Source of the DNA: an uncultured Flavobacteriaceae bacterium
GTDB lineage: Bacteria; Bacteroidota; Bacteroidia; Flavobacteriales; Flavobacteriaceae
DNA: 64,000 nt
Assembly (NCBI GenBank): GCA_947502975.1
Contig: CANNBV010000008.1
Location: 62,001-126,000, forward strand
Direction of reading: 5' to 3'
A program made the position numbers and the translations under genes. The notes beneath the pieces are model-generated. The model made no database searches, was not told where the DNA came from, and worked only from the letters and a program-made list of their open reading frames with translations. Below, one piece after another: positions 44,753 through 54,270 of this stretch (its first letter is position 1; every line of letters begins with the position of its first letter).

Positions 44753-45922
44753 CTATTCAATTTCTGATAATACTGTGTGTAAATAATCAATTTCCTTTTT
44801 AAGTAGTATTTGATGATTTCCAACAAAAAAGCCTTTGTCATCCAAATACTTAGCGTTTTTCATTGTACCAAAAATTTCATAATCAAAATACTTGAGTACA
44901 TCATTTTTAGTAAAATCTCCTGTGACTATAGGTCTACAATCGATATTATTGTCATTTAATAATGCAACAACATTACTTCTTTCTAAACGAGATTCTGGTT
45001 TAATAATCAAACTAAAACCAAACCAACTACTACTTGATATTTCTTTTTGAATCAAAAACTCTGGATGGTCTTTAAATAGCGATTTAAAATATTTAGCGTT
45101 TTCTCGTCTTACCCTCAAAAACTCTGGAAGTTTTTTTAATTGTTCTACCCCTATTGCTCCAGACATTTCTACTGGTCGTAAATTATACCCAGGTAATACA
45201 AAACGAAAAGATTCCTTAAACCAATCATCAGATTTATTGCTCACTTTATTTTCCTTTGGTAAATGTCGTGTCCACCCATGAGCTCTTAAGGCAATTAATA
45301 CATGATAAAGTTCTTCATTATCTGTTACAACCAAACCTCCTTCCATGGTTGCCATGTGATGGGAAAAAAATGTTGAAAACGTTCCCATAATACCAAAAGT
45401 ACCGGCTTGTTTACCATTGTATTCGGCACCCATTGATTCACAGTTGTCTTCTAATAAAATAATATCCTTACCCGCAATAAGGTTCTTAATACTATCAAAA
45501 TCATTTGGATTACCTAAAAGGTTAACAGCAAAGATCATTTTAGTATTTTCAGTAATAGCTTCTTCTAACTGTTGTAAATCGAAATTTAATGTGTGTAAGT
45601 TTACATCGACAAACTTAAGTTTTAAACCATATTGATACAGTGGAAAATATGTAGTACTCCATGATACCGCTGGCACAATAACTTCATCACCTCGCTTTAA
45701 CTTTGGGTTTTTAGTATAAAATAGGGCCGCAACTGCTAATAAATTAGCAGACGATCCTGAATTTACCATTACACTATATTTTGAGCCTACAAATTTTGCA
45801 AAATCTGTCTCAAACTGTGCTACATGTTTACCCATTGTATACATATCACTATGTATCACAGTATTTATAGCTTCTATTTCTTTATCGTCCCAAGTTGAGG
45901 TTGCTAGTGGGTATTTAATCAT
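44753..45922 (-). CDS. colD: GDP-4-keto-6-deoxy-D-mannose 3-dehydratase (ColD)
   Basis: A 389-residue fold-type I PLP protein of the DegT/DnrJ/EryC1 family. The usual Schiff-base lysine is replaced by histidine: S187-H188-H189 in F-F-S-H-H-M-A-T-M-E-G-G. H188 is the same position and residue as in E. coli ColD. Long stretches such as P-A-V-S-W-S-T-T-Y, L-L-E-D-N-C-E-S-M-G-A and R-A-H-G-W-T-R also match ColD as I remember it. ColD removes the 3-hydroxyl of GDP-4-keto-6-deoxymannose on the way to GDP-L-colitose. Its start overlaps the reductase stop by 8 bases, and gmd is two genes upstream. Perosamine synthase would need Lys here. Confidence 0.9.
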   Translation of the reverse strand: MIKYPLATSTWDDKEIEAINTVIHSDMYTMGKHVAQFETDFAKFVGSKYSVMVNSGSSANLLAVAALFYTKNPKLKRGDEVIVPAVSWSTTYFPLYQYGLKLKFVDVNLHTLNFDLQQLEEAITENTKMIFAVNLLGNPNDFDSIKNLIAGKDIILLEDNCESMGAEYNGKQAGTFGIMGTFSTFFSHHMATMEGGLVVTDNEELYHVLIALRAHGWTRHLPKENKVSNKSDDWFKESFRFVLPGYNLRPVEMSGAIGVEQLKKLPEFLRVRRENAKYFKSLFKDHPEFLIQKEISSSSWFGFSLIIKPESRLERSNVVALLNDNNIDCRPIVTGDFTKNDVLKYFDYEIFGTMKNAKYLDDKGFFVGNHQILLKKEIDYLHTVLSEIE

Positions 45923-46841
45923 TTAAAACAACATTTTTATAAAAATCATACGTTTTTTTAATGCCTTCTTTTAAGGATGTTTTTGATTTCCAGCCAAAAG
46001 AATTAAGCAGCGTATCATCAATTAGTTTTTGTTTCATGCCAACTGGCTTTGAGGTGTCATGAATAAATTCACCTTTATATCCTACAACATTAGCTATGGT
46101 TTGGTAGTACTCATTGATAGTCCAATCGGTACCTAAACCTACATTAATATTCTGAGGTAATTTATCTAGATGTGTGATGGCATAAAAAATAAAATCAGCC
46201 AAATCTTGAGCATACATAAACTCTCGCCTTGCTTTCCCGTCTCCCCAAATTTCTACAGCTGGTAATCGATTTTTTTCTGCATCATGTATTTTTTTAATAA
46301 CTGCAGGAATCATGTGAGAATTTTTAGGTGAAAATTTATCATATCTACCGTATAAGTTACACGGTATTATTGTACTATACTTATATCCTTCATGTGTTTT
46401 GGTAATATACTCACATAGCCGTGTTGCAACAATTTTAGCCAAAGCATATCCTTCATTAGTTGGTTCTAATTCACCTTTTAAAATATAGCTTTCTTTTAAA
46501 GGGTTTTTAGCTTCCCTTGGATACATGCACGAACTTGATAAATTAATGAACGTAGGAACTTCAGCAGCTTTTGCTGCCATAATAACATTTCTACCTATAT
46601 CCAAATTTTTGATTAAAAAATCAACTGGATTAGCCATATTTGCTTGAATTCCACCCACCATTCCAGCAGCGTGTATCACTAAATCTGGTTGGTGTTTTTT
46701 CATGTAATTTAAAACTTCATTTTTATGTTCTAAATTAACTTCAGAACGAGATGGTTTTAGAAATATATAATTAGCTGCACTAGGATGCTCTAATATATTA
46801 CGTCCAACCATTCCCGTATGTCCTGTTAGGAGAATTTTCAT
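45915..46841 (-). CDS. GDP-L-colitose synthase or GDP-L-fucose synthase (ColC/Fcl type)
   Basis: A 308-residue short-chain dehydrogenase with L-L-T-G-H-T-G-M-V-G-R-N at the NADP site, the catalytic triad in S-S-S-C-M-Y-P (S104, C105) and Y132-A-L-A-K136. P-C-N-L-Y-G-R-Y-D-K-F and W-G-D-G-K-A-R-R-E-F-M-Y follow. Fcl and ColC are homologous epimerase/reductases that cannot be told apart by motif alone. The overlapping colD gene suggests that it acts on the 3-deoxy intermediate as ColC. It could also make GDP-fucose. It lies 11 bases after gmd. Confidence 0.88.
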   Translation of the reverse strand: MKILLTGHTGMVGRNILEHPSAANYIFLKPSRSEVNLEHKNEVLNYMKKHQPDLVIHAAGMVGGIQANMANPVDFLIKNLDIGRNVIMAAKAAEVPTFINLSSSCMYPREAKNPLKESYILKGELEPTNEGYALAKIVATRLCEYITKTHEGYKYSTIIPCNLYGRYDKFSPKNSHMIPAVIKKIHDAEKNRLPAVEIWGDGKARREFMYAQDLADFIFYAITHLDKLPQNINVGLGTDWTINEYYQTIANVVGYKGEFIHDTSKPVGMKQKLIDDTLLNSFGWKSKTSLKEGIKKTYDFYKNVVLND

Positions 46842-46852
46842 TTTATGCTGCT

Positions 46853-47914
46853 CTATTTTTTAAGATTTTGAACATGCTCTAAATCATGCTTCATCATTAT
46901 TTCCACAAGTGTTTTAAATGATGTTTTTGTTGGATTCCAGCCTAAATTGTTTTTAGCTTTTGAAGGGTTTCCTAAAAGCGTTTCAACTTCAGCCAACCTA
47001 TAATAATTAGAATCTATCTCAATTAAAACTTTACCAGTATTTGTACAAATTCCTTTTTCATTTTCTCCTGAGCCTTGCCATTCTATTTCAATACCTGCTT
47101 CACTAAAGGCTAATTCACAAAATTCTCTTACAGTATGCTGCTCTCCAGTTCCAATAACATAATCTTCGGGAATATCTTGCTGTAACATTAGCCACATACA
47201 TTCTACATAATCTTTTGCATACCCCCAATCTCTTTTAGCATCTAAATTACCTAAATACAATTTCTCTTGAATACCATGTGCAATTCTTGCTGCTGCCAGT
47301 GTAATTTTTCTGGTTACAAAGGTTTCTCCACGTCTTTCGGATTCATGATTAAACAATATGCCATTAACTGCATACATCCCATAGGATTCTCTATAGTTTT
47401 TAGTAATCCAAAATGCATATAATTTAGCTACTCCATATGGAGAACGAGGATAAAAAGGAGTAGTTTCAGTTTGGGGTACTTCTTGTACTTTTCCATACAA
47501 CTCAGATGTAGAAGCTTGATAAATTCTTGTCTTTTCTGTCAGCCCACAAATGCGAATAGCTTCAAGTAATTTCAACGTACCTACACCATCTGTCTCTGCA
47601 GTATATTCAGGTAAATCGAAGGATACTTTTACATGAGATTGTGCTGCTAAATTGTAAATCTCATCTGGCTGCAATTCCTGTACGAGTCTAATTAAGTTAG
47701 AACCATCGGTCATATCTCCATAGTGCAATTTTATATTTTGCTTTTCGTGTAAATCTTTCAGTAAGGTATCTATATAGAGGTGTTCAATACGTTCGGTGTT
47801 AAACGTAGAACTTCGTCTTATAATTCCATGAACCATATAACCTTTTTCTATCAATAATTCTGCTAAGTAAGAACCATCTTGTCCATTAATACCTGTAATA
47901 AGGGCAACTTTCAT
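46853..47914 (-). CDS. gmd: GDP-mannose 4,6-dehydratase
   Basis: A 353-residue short-chain dehydrogenase with the Gmd opening [14 protein letters not shown], the acid base in [10 protein letters not shown] and the catalytic [20 protein letters not shown] is a diagnostic Gmd stretch. It converts GDP-mannose to GDP-4-keto-6-deoxymannose, the shared precursor of GDP-fucose, colitose and perosamine. No mannose-1-phosphate guanylyltransferase is in the window, so GDP-mannose must come from elsewhere. It lies 2 bases after the SGNH-like gene. Confidence 0.96.
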   Translation of the reverse strand: MKVALITGINGQDGSYLAELLIEKGYMVHGIIRRSSTFNTERIEHLYIDTLLKDLHEKQNIKLHYGDMTDGSNLIRLVQELQPDEIYNLAAQSHVKVSFDLPEYTAETDGVGTLKLLEAIRICGLTEKTRIYQASTSELYGKVQEVPQTETTPFYPRSPYGVAKLYAFWITKNYRESYGMYAVNGILFNHESERRGETFVTRKITLAAARIAHGIQEKLYLGNLDAKRDWGYAKDYVECMWLMLQQDIPEDYVIGTGEQHTVREFCELAFSEAGIEIEWQGSGENEKGICTNTGKVLIEIDSNYYRLAEVETLLGNPSKAKNNLGWNPTKTSFKTLVEIMMKHDLEHVQNLKK

Positions 47915-47916
47915 TT

Positions 47917-48828
47917 CTAATCTATCTGTTTATTTGAATTGATAAATGTACTAATTTCTGAGGTGAAAATACTTGCACCATTTTTTAACAAGTGCGAGTA
48001 ATCATAAAAATACTTCGGGTTTTTATATTGGGGCTTTAAAGTATCATAGATTATGACATTTGCTTCTGAAGTTAGTAACATTTTAAAACGTCTGTAAAAA
48101 TCGTTATTAAACGCTCTAAAACTAGGGGAAAAAGCATATATCAACTCTATATGGTTTTGTTTACATATGTTTTGAATACTCTTAAAAGCTTTAATTTTTA
48201 ACGCATCTTCTTCATTTTGATTATAACTTTTATTGGTTTTATTGTAGACCAGTTTCATGTCTTGCCCTTTTAATAATGGCATTGAACCGCAGCTATCAAG
48301 AGGATTGTTTTTAGACGCACTCTTCTTATCCCAAAGAAAATGTGTTTTATGTAATCGGGACAAATAAAATATATATGATAATTTACTATTAGTACCAGAT
48401 TTCACTAAACTATTATTTATATAATTATATTTAGTAAAAGGTTGCAACATGTCTGTTCTATAAATTATGGTTTTGTCTTCTATAAATTGACTGGGATTAT
48501 CAATTACCAAAATTACTTTTTTAGGGTTTTTATTAAACTTCACTAGTGTTTTTAATATAAATTCATGAAAGTTAACATTAGATCCTTGATACCCTAAGTT
48601 AAAAGTTTTTAACCCAGTTTCTTCCTCCAGTTGGCATGCCAATATATTATCAGCTCCTTTTGAAGATCCTAAAATAATTAAGTCTTTTTCTATGTTACCA
48701 TTTACAAGGGCTTCAATTCGTCTATCAAACTGTTTAGCAGGAGCAGCGGCGACTATAAACCACGAGACTTTTTCTAAAATAAAAAAGATAACTATGAACA
48801 ATAAAATTCGCTTAATAAACTGCTTCAT
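47917..48828 (-). CDS. SGNH-like membrane-anchored acyltransferase partner (AlgJ/DltD type)
   Basis: A 303-residue protein with one N-terminal membrane helix (about 7-28) and an extracytoplasmic domain. [10 protein letters not shown] (Ser55/Ser56) resembles the nucleophile region of SGNH proteins, and Y-D-Y-S-H-L (Asp276, His279) supplies the Asp-His pair. This layout matches DltD/AlgJ/AlgX-like partners of MBOAT proteins. The MBOAT gene lies 2 bases upstream, so the pair probably moves acyl groups to the glycan outside the membrane. The acyl group, probably acetyl, is not readable. Confidence 0.75.
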   Translation of the reverse strand: MKQFIKRILLFIVIFFILEKVSWFIVAAAPAKQFDRRIEALVNGNIEKDLIILGSSKGADNILACQLEEETGLKTFNLGYQGSNVNFHEFILKTLVKFNKNPKKVILVIDNPSQFIEDKTIIYRTDMLQPFTKYNYINNSLVKSGTNSKLSYIFYLSRLHKTHFLWDKKSASKNNPLDSCGSMPLLKGQDMKLVYNKTNKSYNQNEEDALKIKAFKSIQNICKQNHIELIYAFSPSFRAFNNDFYRRFKMLLTSEANVIIYDTLKPQYKNPKYFYDYSHLLKNGASIFTSEISTFINSNKQID

Positions 48829-48830
48829 AA

Positions 48831-50270
48831 TTAAAATTGAAAATATATAAATTCCTGCTGAGATTGATTACTAAATACAAAAATCAACGCTAATAAAAAC
48901 ATATAAAACCCCCATCGATAAAATACAGATTGTTTCAATAATAATTTCTCGATAGCATACTTTTTTCCTTTTCCTAACCATTCAATAGTAAAAAAGAATA
49001 CTATGGCTAAAATTATATTTGTAGGCCTAATTGTTGGCAATGAAAATAAGGTCTTAGAAAATACTTCATCTAAAAAATTAAAAGCATGAGACATAGTTTC
49101 TGCTCTAAAAAACACCCACGCTAATACGGTTATCATAAACGTAAAAAACACCCCAAACATTTCCCTAAGATTTGGTAACAACTTGTTTTGTGCTATAACA
49201 TCTAAATTATTTCTATTTCGATTTGTAATTAACAAAGGCAGAAAATATATAGCATTTAAAAAACCCCAAAAAATGAATGTCCAATTAGCACCATGCCAAA
49301 AGCCACTTACTATAAAGATCAAAAATATATTTCTGATTTTTAGCCAAATACTTCCTCTACTTCCTCCTACAGGAATATACAGATAGTCTCTAAACCATGT
49401 TGAAAGAGATATGTGCCAACGTCTCCAAAATTCGGCAATATCTCTTGAAAAGTAAGGGAACGCAAAATTCTGCTTAAGGTTAAAACCAAACAGTCTTGCT
49501 GTACCAATTGCAATATCTGAATACCCGGAAAAGTCACCATAAATTTGAAAGGTAAAAAATAGAGCTCCAACGAATAAGGTACTCCCTGAATATTCCGAAG
49601 AATTATTAAAAATTAAGTTCGCATATTCAGCACATCCATCAGCAATTACAATCTTTTTAAATAGCCCCCATAATATTTGTCTACAACCATCTACTGCCTT
49701 CGAATAATAAAATACCCTTTTGTTATAAAATTGTGGTAAAAGATGTGTAGCTCTTTCAATAGGCCCAGCAACAAGTTGAGGAAAAAAGCTAACAAATGCC
49801 AAGAAAGAAACTATATCTGAAGTAGGTTCTAATCTCCGTTTATAAACATCAATAGTATAACTTAATGTCTGAAACGTATAAAAACTAATCCCAACAGGAA
49901 GAATGATATTTAATGTGTTAGGTTGAACTTTAGTTCCAAAAAACGAAAAGGCTTGCACAAAATTATCAACAAAAAAATTGTAGTATTTGAAAAACCCAAG
50001 AAACCCAAGATTTACTATGATACTTATCCAAAGTAGAGTTTTTCTAATTGAATGTTTATTGTCTTCTTTCAACTTTAAACCAATAGTATAATCTACCAAG
50101 GAACTAAACAGAATTAAAGTTAAAAATCGATAATCCCACCATCCATAGAAGACATAACTAGCGACTACCAGTAAAAGGTTTTGCAATTTCAAACTTTTAT
50201 TCGCAATAAACCAATATAGAATGAATACTATTGGTAGAAAAACTGCAAAATCTAAAGAGTTAAATAACAT
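48831..50270 (-). CDS. MBOAT-family O-acyltransferase (AlgI-like)
   Basis: A 479-residue membrane protein with about eleven hydrophobic helices and the MBOAT landmarks. These include W-R-R-W-H-I-S-L-S (His286), the proposed catalytic His326 in G-F-W-H-G-A-N-W, L-V-A-G-P-I-E-R and F-Q-I-Y-G-D-F-S-G-Y. AlgI-like proteins pass acetyl groups across the membrane for O-acetylation of polysaccharides. It works with the SGNH-like protein encoded 2 bases downstream. A role in acetylating the glycan of this locus is inferred from context. Confidence 0.92.
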   Translation of the reverse strand: MLFNSLDFAVFLPIVFILYWFIANKSLKLQNLLLVVASYVFYGWWDYRFLTLILFSSLVDYTIGLKLKEDNKHSIRKTLLWISIIVNLGFLGFFKYYNFFVDNFVQAFSFFGTKVQPNTLNIILPVGISFYTFQTLSYTIDVYKRRLEPTSDIVSFLAFVSFFPQLVAGPIERATHLLPQFYNKRVFYYSKAVDGCRQILWGLFKKIVIADGCAEYANLIFNNSSEYSGSTLFVGALFFTFQIYGDFSGYSDIAIGTARLFGFNLKQNFAFPYFSRDIAEFWRRWHISLSTWFRDYLYIPVGGSRGSIWLKIRNIFLIFIVSGFWHGANWTFIFWGFLNAIYFLPLLITNRNRNNLDVIAQNKLLPNLREMFGVFFTFMITVLAWVFFRAETMSHAFNFLDEVFSKTLFSLPTIRPTNIILAIVFFFTIEWLGKGKKYAIEKLLLKQSVFYRWGFYMFLLALIFVFSNQSQQEFIYFQF

Positions 50271-50288
50271 CTGTTTAAATATATTGTT

Positions 50289-51263
50289 CTATCTACCTCT
50301 TTTTATTTTCTTTTTGATCTTTCGTAAAACACGCTGTATATCTATTGAAACGGGATAGTTATCATAATAATCATTTCCCCCTTTAAAATGGAATAACTCT
50401 TTTTCTTCAATACTATTTCCTCCTTGTTTTGCTATTATAGCCTTTATTTGACTTGTTAAAAAAGGGAAAAGTTGGTAGGTATCTAAAAATAAATTTCTTG
50501 CCTCTGTAAGAGCTTCTAATTTTTCATTATAAACTTTAGATTTCACTGTTTCTTTTAAGAATTGTTTGATGTGCTTATCCTTTGGATCTATTTGAATAAT
50601 AGCTTCTTTCGGAAAATAAGACTCAATTCTATCGCAACCGTAATACAATGGTATTGTATAACTTAAAAAGCAATCTGAAATCTTTTCTGTCCAATTATAT
50701 GGGTTTTTAAAATTTTCATAGGCAATAGCATATTTTGCTGTTTTCATTACTTCCCACTTACTTTCTATTTCTTGAATACCTCTACCATAGATATTCATAA
50801 AAGGCAAATTTGCAATAGAATCTAAAAAATCCATTCGTTTATTATGCTGAATAGAACTACGTTGGTTACTGGTAACCCAAACTATTTTATCTTCCTTTTT
50901 TAAGTCTTCAACTTGTAGCTGTTTAAAATAGTCGTAATCTTTATCCAAATGCCATGGTAAAACAGGGTGTGACTTCACGAATTTACCCTCTTGTTTTATT
51001 TGATTGTAAATAACTGAAACCTGTTTATTGGCGTATTGCCTGTACTTAGAAATTTCGTTGGCTGGTTCTAAACAGATATGTAAAATATTATTGGGGTTTA
51101 CTCTTACTTCTACATCGGTTTTAGGATAATCTAAAATCACTAAAAAATCACACTCACTAACATCTTCTTCTGTAAAGGTAATACCATCCCATTGAAACGA
51201 CTGGTTAGGAGTTTGTCGTTTAATATCTGGATATCTATAGTATCTGCATATTCTTACTACCAT
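50289..51263 (-). CDS. Glycosyltransferase family 10 (fucosyltransferase-like)
   Basis: A 324-residue GT-B enzyme of the GT10 type. The donor motif spans about residues 178-210, with Y-A-I-A-Y-E-N-F followed by W-T-E-K-I-S-D-C-F and P-L-Y-Y-G-C, as in alpha-1,3/4-fucosyltransferases. These use GDP-fucose; here GDP-colitose from the neighbouring gmd-colC-colD cassette is a plausible donor. A second GT10 lies at 59174. The N-terminal part shows C-D-F-L-V-I-L-D-Y. No long heptad repeat or membrane tail is seen, unlike some bacterial GT10 proteins. Confidence 0.88.
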   Translation of the reverse strand: MVVRICRYYRYPDIKRQTPNQSFQWDGITFTEEDVSECDFLVILDYPKTDVEVRVNPNNILHICLEPANEISKYRQYANKQVSVIYNQIKQEGKFVKSHPVLPWHLDKDYDYFKQLQVEDLKKEDKIVWVTSNQRSSIQHNKRMDFLDSIANLPFMNIYGRGIQEIESKWEVMKTAKYAIAYENFKNPYNWTEKISDCFLSYTIPLYYGCDRIESYFPKEAIIQIDPKDKHIKQFLKETVKSKVYNEKLEALTEARNLFLDTYQLFPFLTSQIKAIIAKQGGNSIEEKELFHFKGGNDYYDNYPVSIDIQRVLRKIKKKIKRGR

Positions 51264-51270
51264 ACTTTTG

Positions 51271-52164
51271 CTATTTAGATGCCGCGCTATAATTTAATCT
51301 TTTCAAGCTCAGCCTTCGCTCAATTGTTTCCTTTTTTACTGGTTTTCTGTATTTGTAAATTAACGGTAGATTGTATAATGTAGAAAACATTACTTTGAAA
51401 TAACTTCTAAAATAAGACCAATCTTTAATAGCATATTTTATAAAATTATGCATCACAATTTTTAGTACTTTTTTAAAAGGCTGGGGATAATACACCAGAT
51501 AAAATCGAATATTATTTTTTAAAAGGCGCTCAAACCTAAAATAATTTTTTCTTTGCTGTTGTCGTTTTTTTGTGTTTATACGATGATTTACAACTATATC
51601 GGGTTGATACAAAATGTTATAGTCTAAATCTAAGACCTCTAATGCTAATGCAGGTTCTTCTCCATAAATATCTATCCAAACTGGAAAACCTCTTGTCTTA
51701 TCATATACATTTTTAGTAATTGCAAATCCACAACCAATAAAATCATTCGTAAAATGAGAATTAGCTTTTATTGCACTATTTATAGCATTAGAATCGGTAT
51801 TAAACACTCCCCGAACTTCTTGAAAAGCAATAATACCAATACTGTTGTCTTTAATAAAAGTTTGCTCTACCGTTTCAATGAAGTTTTCACTTATTGGATG
51901 GGCATCATCATCCAAACCAATAAAAATATCACCTTTTGCTTTCTTATACAATATCTGTCTTGCTGGTGATGCGCTAATACTATCTTTAGACGTGGTCCAT
52001 TTCACCCAATTGTAATCGTTGATAATTATTTCTGTATCGCTACAACCATCAATAAACACAAGTACTTCATGCACTTCTAAATCAATGATAGCCTTTAACT
52101 TATTAAGTGTAAAGATTAACTCATCTCTTCTATTTTTTGTGACAATAAGAAAGGAAATCTTCAT
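51271..52164 (-). CDS. Glycosyltransferase family 2
   Basis: A 297-residue GT-A enzyme with I-S-F-L-I-V-T-K-N-R-R-D-E-L at the N-terminus and the metal motif F-I-G-L-D-D-D-A-H. F-I-G-C-G-F-A-I-T-K and Y-G-E-E-P-A-L-A are typical acceptor-side segments. A basic C-terminal region (about 205-297) probably binds the membrane surface. The start lies 3 bases after the preceding GT4 gene. Sugar unknown. Confidence 0.87.
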   Translation of the reverse strand: MKISFLIVTKNRRDELIFTLNKLKAIIDLEVHEVLVFIDGCSDTEIIINDYNWVKWTTSKDSISASPARQILYKKAKGDIFIGLDDDAHPISENFIETVEQTFIKDNSIGIIAFQEVRGVFNTDSNAINSAIKANSHFTNDFIGCGFAITKNVYDKTRGFPVWIDIYGEEPALALEVLDLDYNILYQPDIVVNHRINTKKRQQQRKNYFRFERLLKNNIRFYLVYYPQPFKKVLKIVMHNFIKYAIKDWSYFRSYFKVMFSTLYNLPLIYKYRKPVKKETIERRLSLKRLNYSAASK

Positions 52165-52167
52165 TGA

Positions 52168-53316
52168 CTATGAACCATTTATTATACTACTATAAAGTGC
52201 TTGTATTTTAGGCGCTAAAATACTTCGATTATAATTATTATTAATAAAATTCACATTATAGTTCTTTGCTTTTTCTCTAAGAAGTTTATCTTTTAAAGCT
52301 ACTTTTATTAATTCACTAATACCATTAACATCTAAAGGGTTTTCAATCAAAAAACCATTACTGTTATGAGTCACTACCTCAGCCGTAGCATTTCCAGGAT
52401 TAGATTGAATAGGAAATGCTCCCATACCCATCGCTTCTAATAAAGTATTTGGCATACCGTCTGATCTATTATTTCCAATATGCAAAACACTTTTTCCCAT
52501 TAACTTCAATAACTCACTATTGGAAACCTGCTGATGTCTTGGGAAGATAGTTAAATTAAGTTTCTGTAATCTGTTCGACTGATTCACATAGGTTTCAATC
52601 TCTTTATCTGCACTATAAACAACTATTTGTATTGACTCCAATAAGCTTTCATCTAATAACTCTAAGGCTTTAATAATTTGTATGGCTTCTCCAACATCAT
52701 ATTGGTATCCTTTACAAAGAATAATGTTTCTTTGTTCATCATCTGAAATAAAACTAGCATCTAGTTCCAAGCCTCCGTTTCCAGGAAATACTCCCAAAAA
52801 CGAATTATTAAATCCATATTTAAGAGCTAATTGATAATCGCGTTTACAATCGGTAATTAAATAATTTGTTCTTTTTAAAAATGTTTTTACTTGAGATACA
52901 TCTATATTCATATTTTTAAAATAGTACATATCACTTCCCCACGAAGAATAGATAAACGGTATGTTATTCTTTTCCATGACGTTTAAAATCGGAAGTCCTG
53001 ATAACTTCATTTCAAAACAATGTACAAGGTCTGGATTAATTTTCAACACATGTTGTTCAAAAACAGAATGCAGCGACTTTTCATTAACTTTCTCAATTAA
53101 AGCATATAATTTAGGAAGCCTTTTTTTTAATTTAATTCTGAAAGGAAAACGCCATTTTAATTTCCAATTCGTAATTTGATTTACCCATTTTATTCGGTGA
53201 GATTTTGCATTGCTGCTAGTTATATCAAACCAGTATACAGTATACCCAGAATTTCTCAACTGGTTTACCCATTGAAAGAAGTGATGATTTGGAATAGCAA
53301 CCATTAAAATCTTCAT
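52168..53316 (-). CDS. Glycosyltransferase family 4
   Basis: A 382-residue GT-B enzyme. The N-terminus (M-V-A-I-P-N-H-H-F-F-Q-W-V-N-Q) and the donor site region H-I-G-N-N-R-S-D-G-M-P-N-T-L-L-E-A-M-G-M-G with E-x7-E-like spacing fit family 4. I-Y-S-S-W-G-S-D-M-Y-Y in the middle is an acceptor-side glycine loop. It is flanked by gaps of 3 bases on both sides, so it is part of the same transcript. Donor unknown. Confidence 0.88.
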   Translation of the reverse strand: MKILMVAIPNHHFFQWVNQLRNSGYTVYWFDITSSNAKSHRIKWVNQITNWKLKWRFPFRIKLKKRLPKLYALIEKVNEKSLHSVFEQHVLKINPDLVHCFEMKLSGLPILNVMEKNNIPFIYSSWGSDMYYFKNMNIDVSQVKTFLKRTNYLITDCKRDYQLALKYGFNNSFLGVFPGNGGLELDASFISDDEQRNIILCKGYQYDVGEAIQIIKALELLDESLLESIQIVVYSADKEIETYVNQSNRLQKLNLTIFPRHQQVSNSELLKLMGKSVLHIGNNRSDGMPNTLLEAMGMGAFPIQSNPGNATAEVVTHNSNGFLIENPLDVNGISELIKVALKDKLLREKAKNYNVNFINNNYNRSILAPKIQALYSSIINGS

Positions 53317-53319
53317 CGG

Positions 53320-54270
53320 TTATATTTTAAATAAAGGTTTAAACTTTGTGTCTCCTTTTTTTATCACTTTAAAAATAATATAGAAAAAACGAATACGAGT
53401 ACATTTTAGCTTCAGTTTGAAGGAATAACAAAGCTTTTCTTCTTTTATAAAATTTAAGCACAATTTTGAAGCTTTAAAGTTTCGTTCGGCTAGAGCTTGT
53501 CGAAAAACTCCTAAAGTCATTTTTAATAGTGCTAATTTAACTTTTTTAGCCTGAGATAATCTAAGCACTGTTCGTTTGGCTTCTAAAAACGACTGTAACC
53601 CATAATCTACATTTCTATAAAAACTATTTGTTGATGAGCTTTCTCCAACTCTGTAGAATATTAAAGAATGGTTGACTATTGCTACCTTTTTAGCTTGAAA
53701 TAGTGCTCTTGCATATAGCTCATGATCTTCTAAAATATGTAAATCTTCCCTGATAGGTAAATGAGGACTTAGACTTGACAATCTCCAAAGTGGAGCTACC
53801 ATCATCATAGGAAATTTTCCAATAACGAAATCTTCGAACAAATTTTTGGGTTTACTAATGTTAGGTTCATTATCTTTTTCAAAAAACTCTTCAATATTAA
53901 ATACTCCTGTAAATGACTTTAATTTACAAACGGCTAAATCATGATTTTTAATTGCATCGATTTTTAATTGCAAATGATCCGGATGCATAATATCGTCACT
54001 ATCAAAAAACTGAACAAACTCACCTTTAGTGACCGTCATTCCGAAATTTCTACAGGCGCTAGGTCCTTTTGTAATATATTTTGGCCTATTCAATAATTTG
54101 AAACGCAAATCATCTTTTATGAATGATTTTGTTACTTGAAAAGTATTATCTGTACTCCCATCATCAACTATAATACATTCCCAATTTGTATATGATTGTT
54201 GCTTAATAGATTGAAGTGTTTCCTCTATTAATTTTGCACGGTTATATATAGGGATTATTATAGATATCAT
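53320..54270 (-). CDS. Glycosyltransferase family 2 (tandem pair, downstream copy)
   Basis: A 316-residue GT-A enzyme with I-S-I-I-I-P-I-Y-N-R-A, V-D-D-G-S-T-D-N-T and the metal site Q-F-F-D-S-D-D-I-M. It is similar along its length to the next gene upstream (shared N-W-E-C-x-x-V-D-D-G-S-T-D, G-P-S-A-C-R-N versus G-A-N-S-C-R-N, D-S-D-D-I-M), which points to tandem duplication. The two overlap by one base. Different sugars or linkages are likely. Confidence 0.88.
   Translation of the reverse strand: MISIIIPIYNRAKLIEETLQSIKQQSYTNWECIIVDDGSTDNTFQVTKSFIKDDLRFKLLNRPKYITKGPSACRNFGMTVTKGEFVQFFDSDDIMHPDHLQLKIDAIKNHDLAVCKLKSFTGVFNIEEFFEKDNEPNISKPKNLFEDFVIGKFPMMMVAPLWRLSSLSPHLPIREDLHILEDHELYARALFQAKKVAIVNHSLIFYRVGESSSTNSFYRNVDYGLQSFLEAKRTVLRLSQAKKVKLALLKMTLGVFRQALAERNFKASKLCLNFIKEEKLCYSFKLKLKCTRIRFFYIIFKVIKKGDTKFKPLFKI

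Noticed and set aside
44753-45922. GDP-perosamine synthase or ordinary sugar aminotransferase
   Set aside because: The Schiff-base lysine of those enzymes is histidine here (H188), as in ColD.
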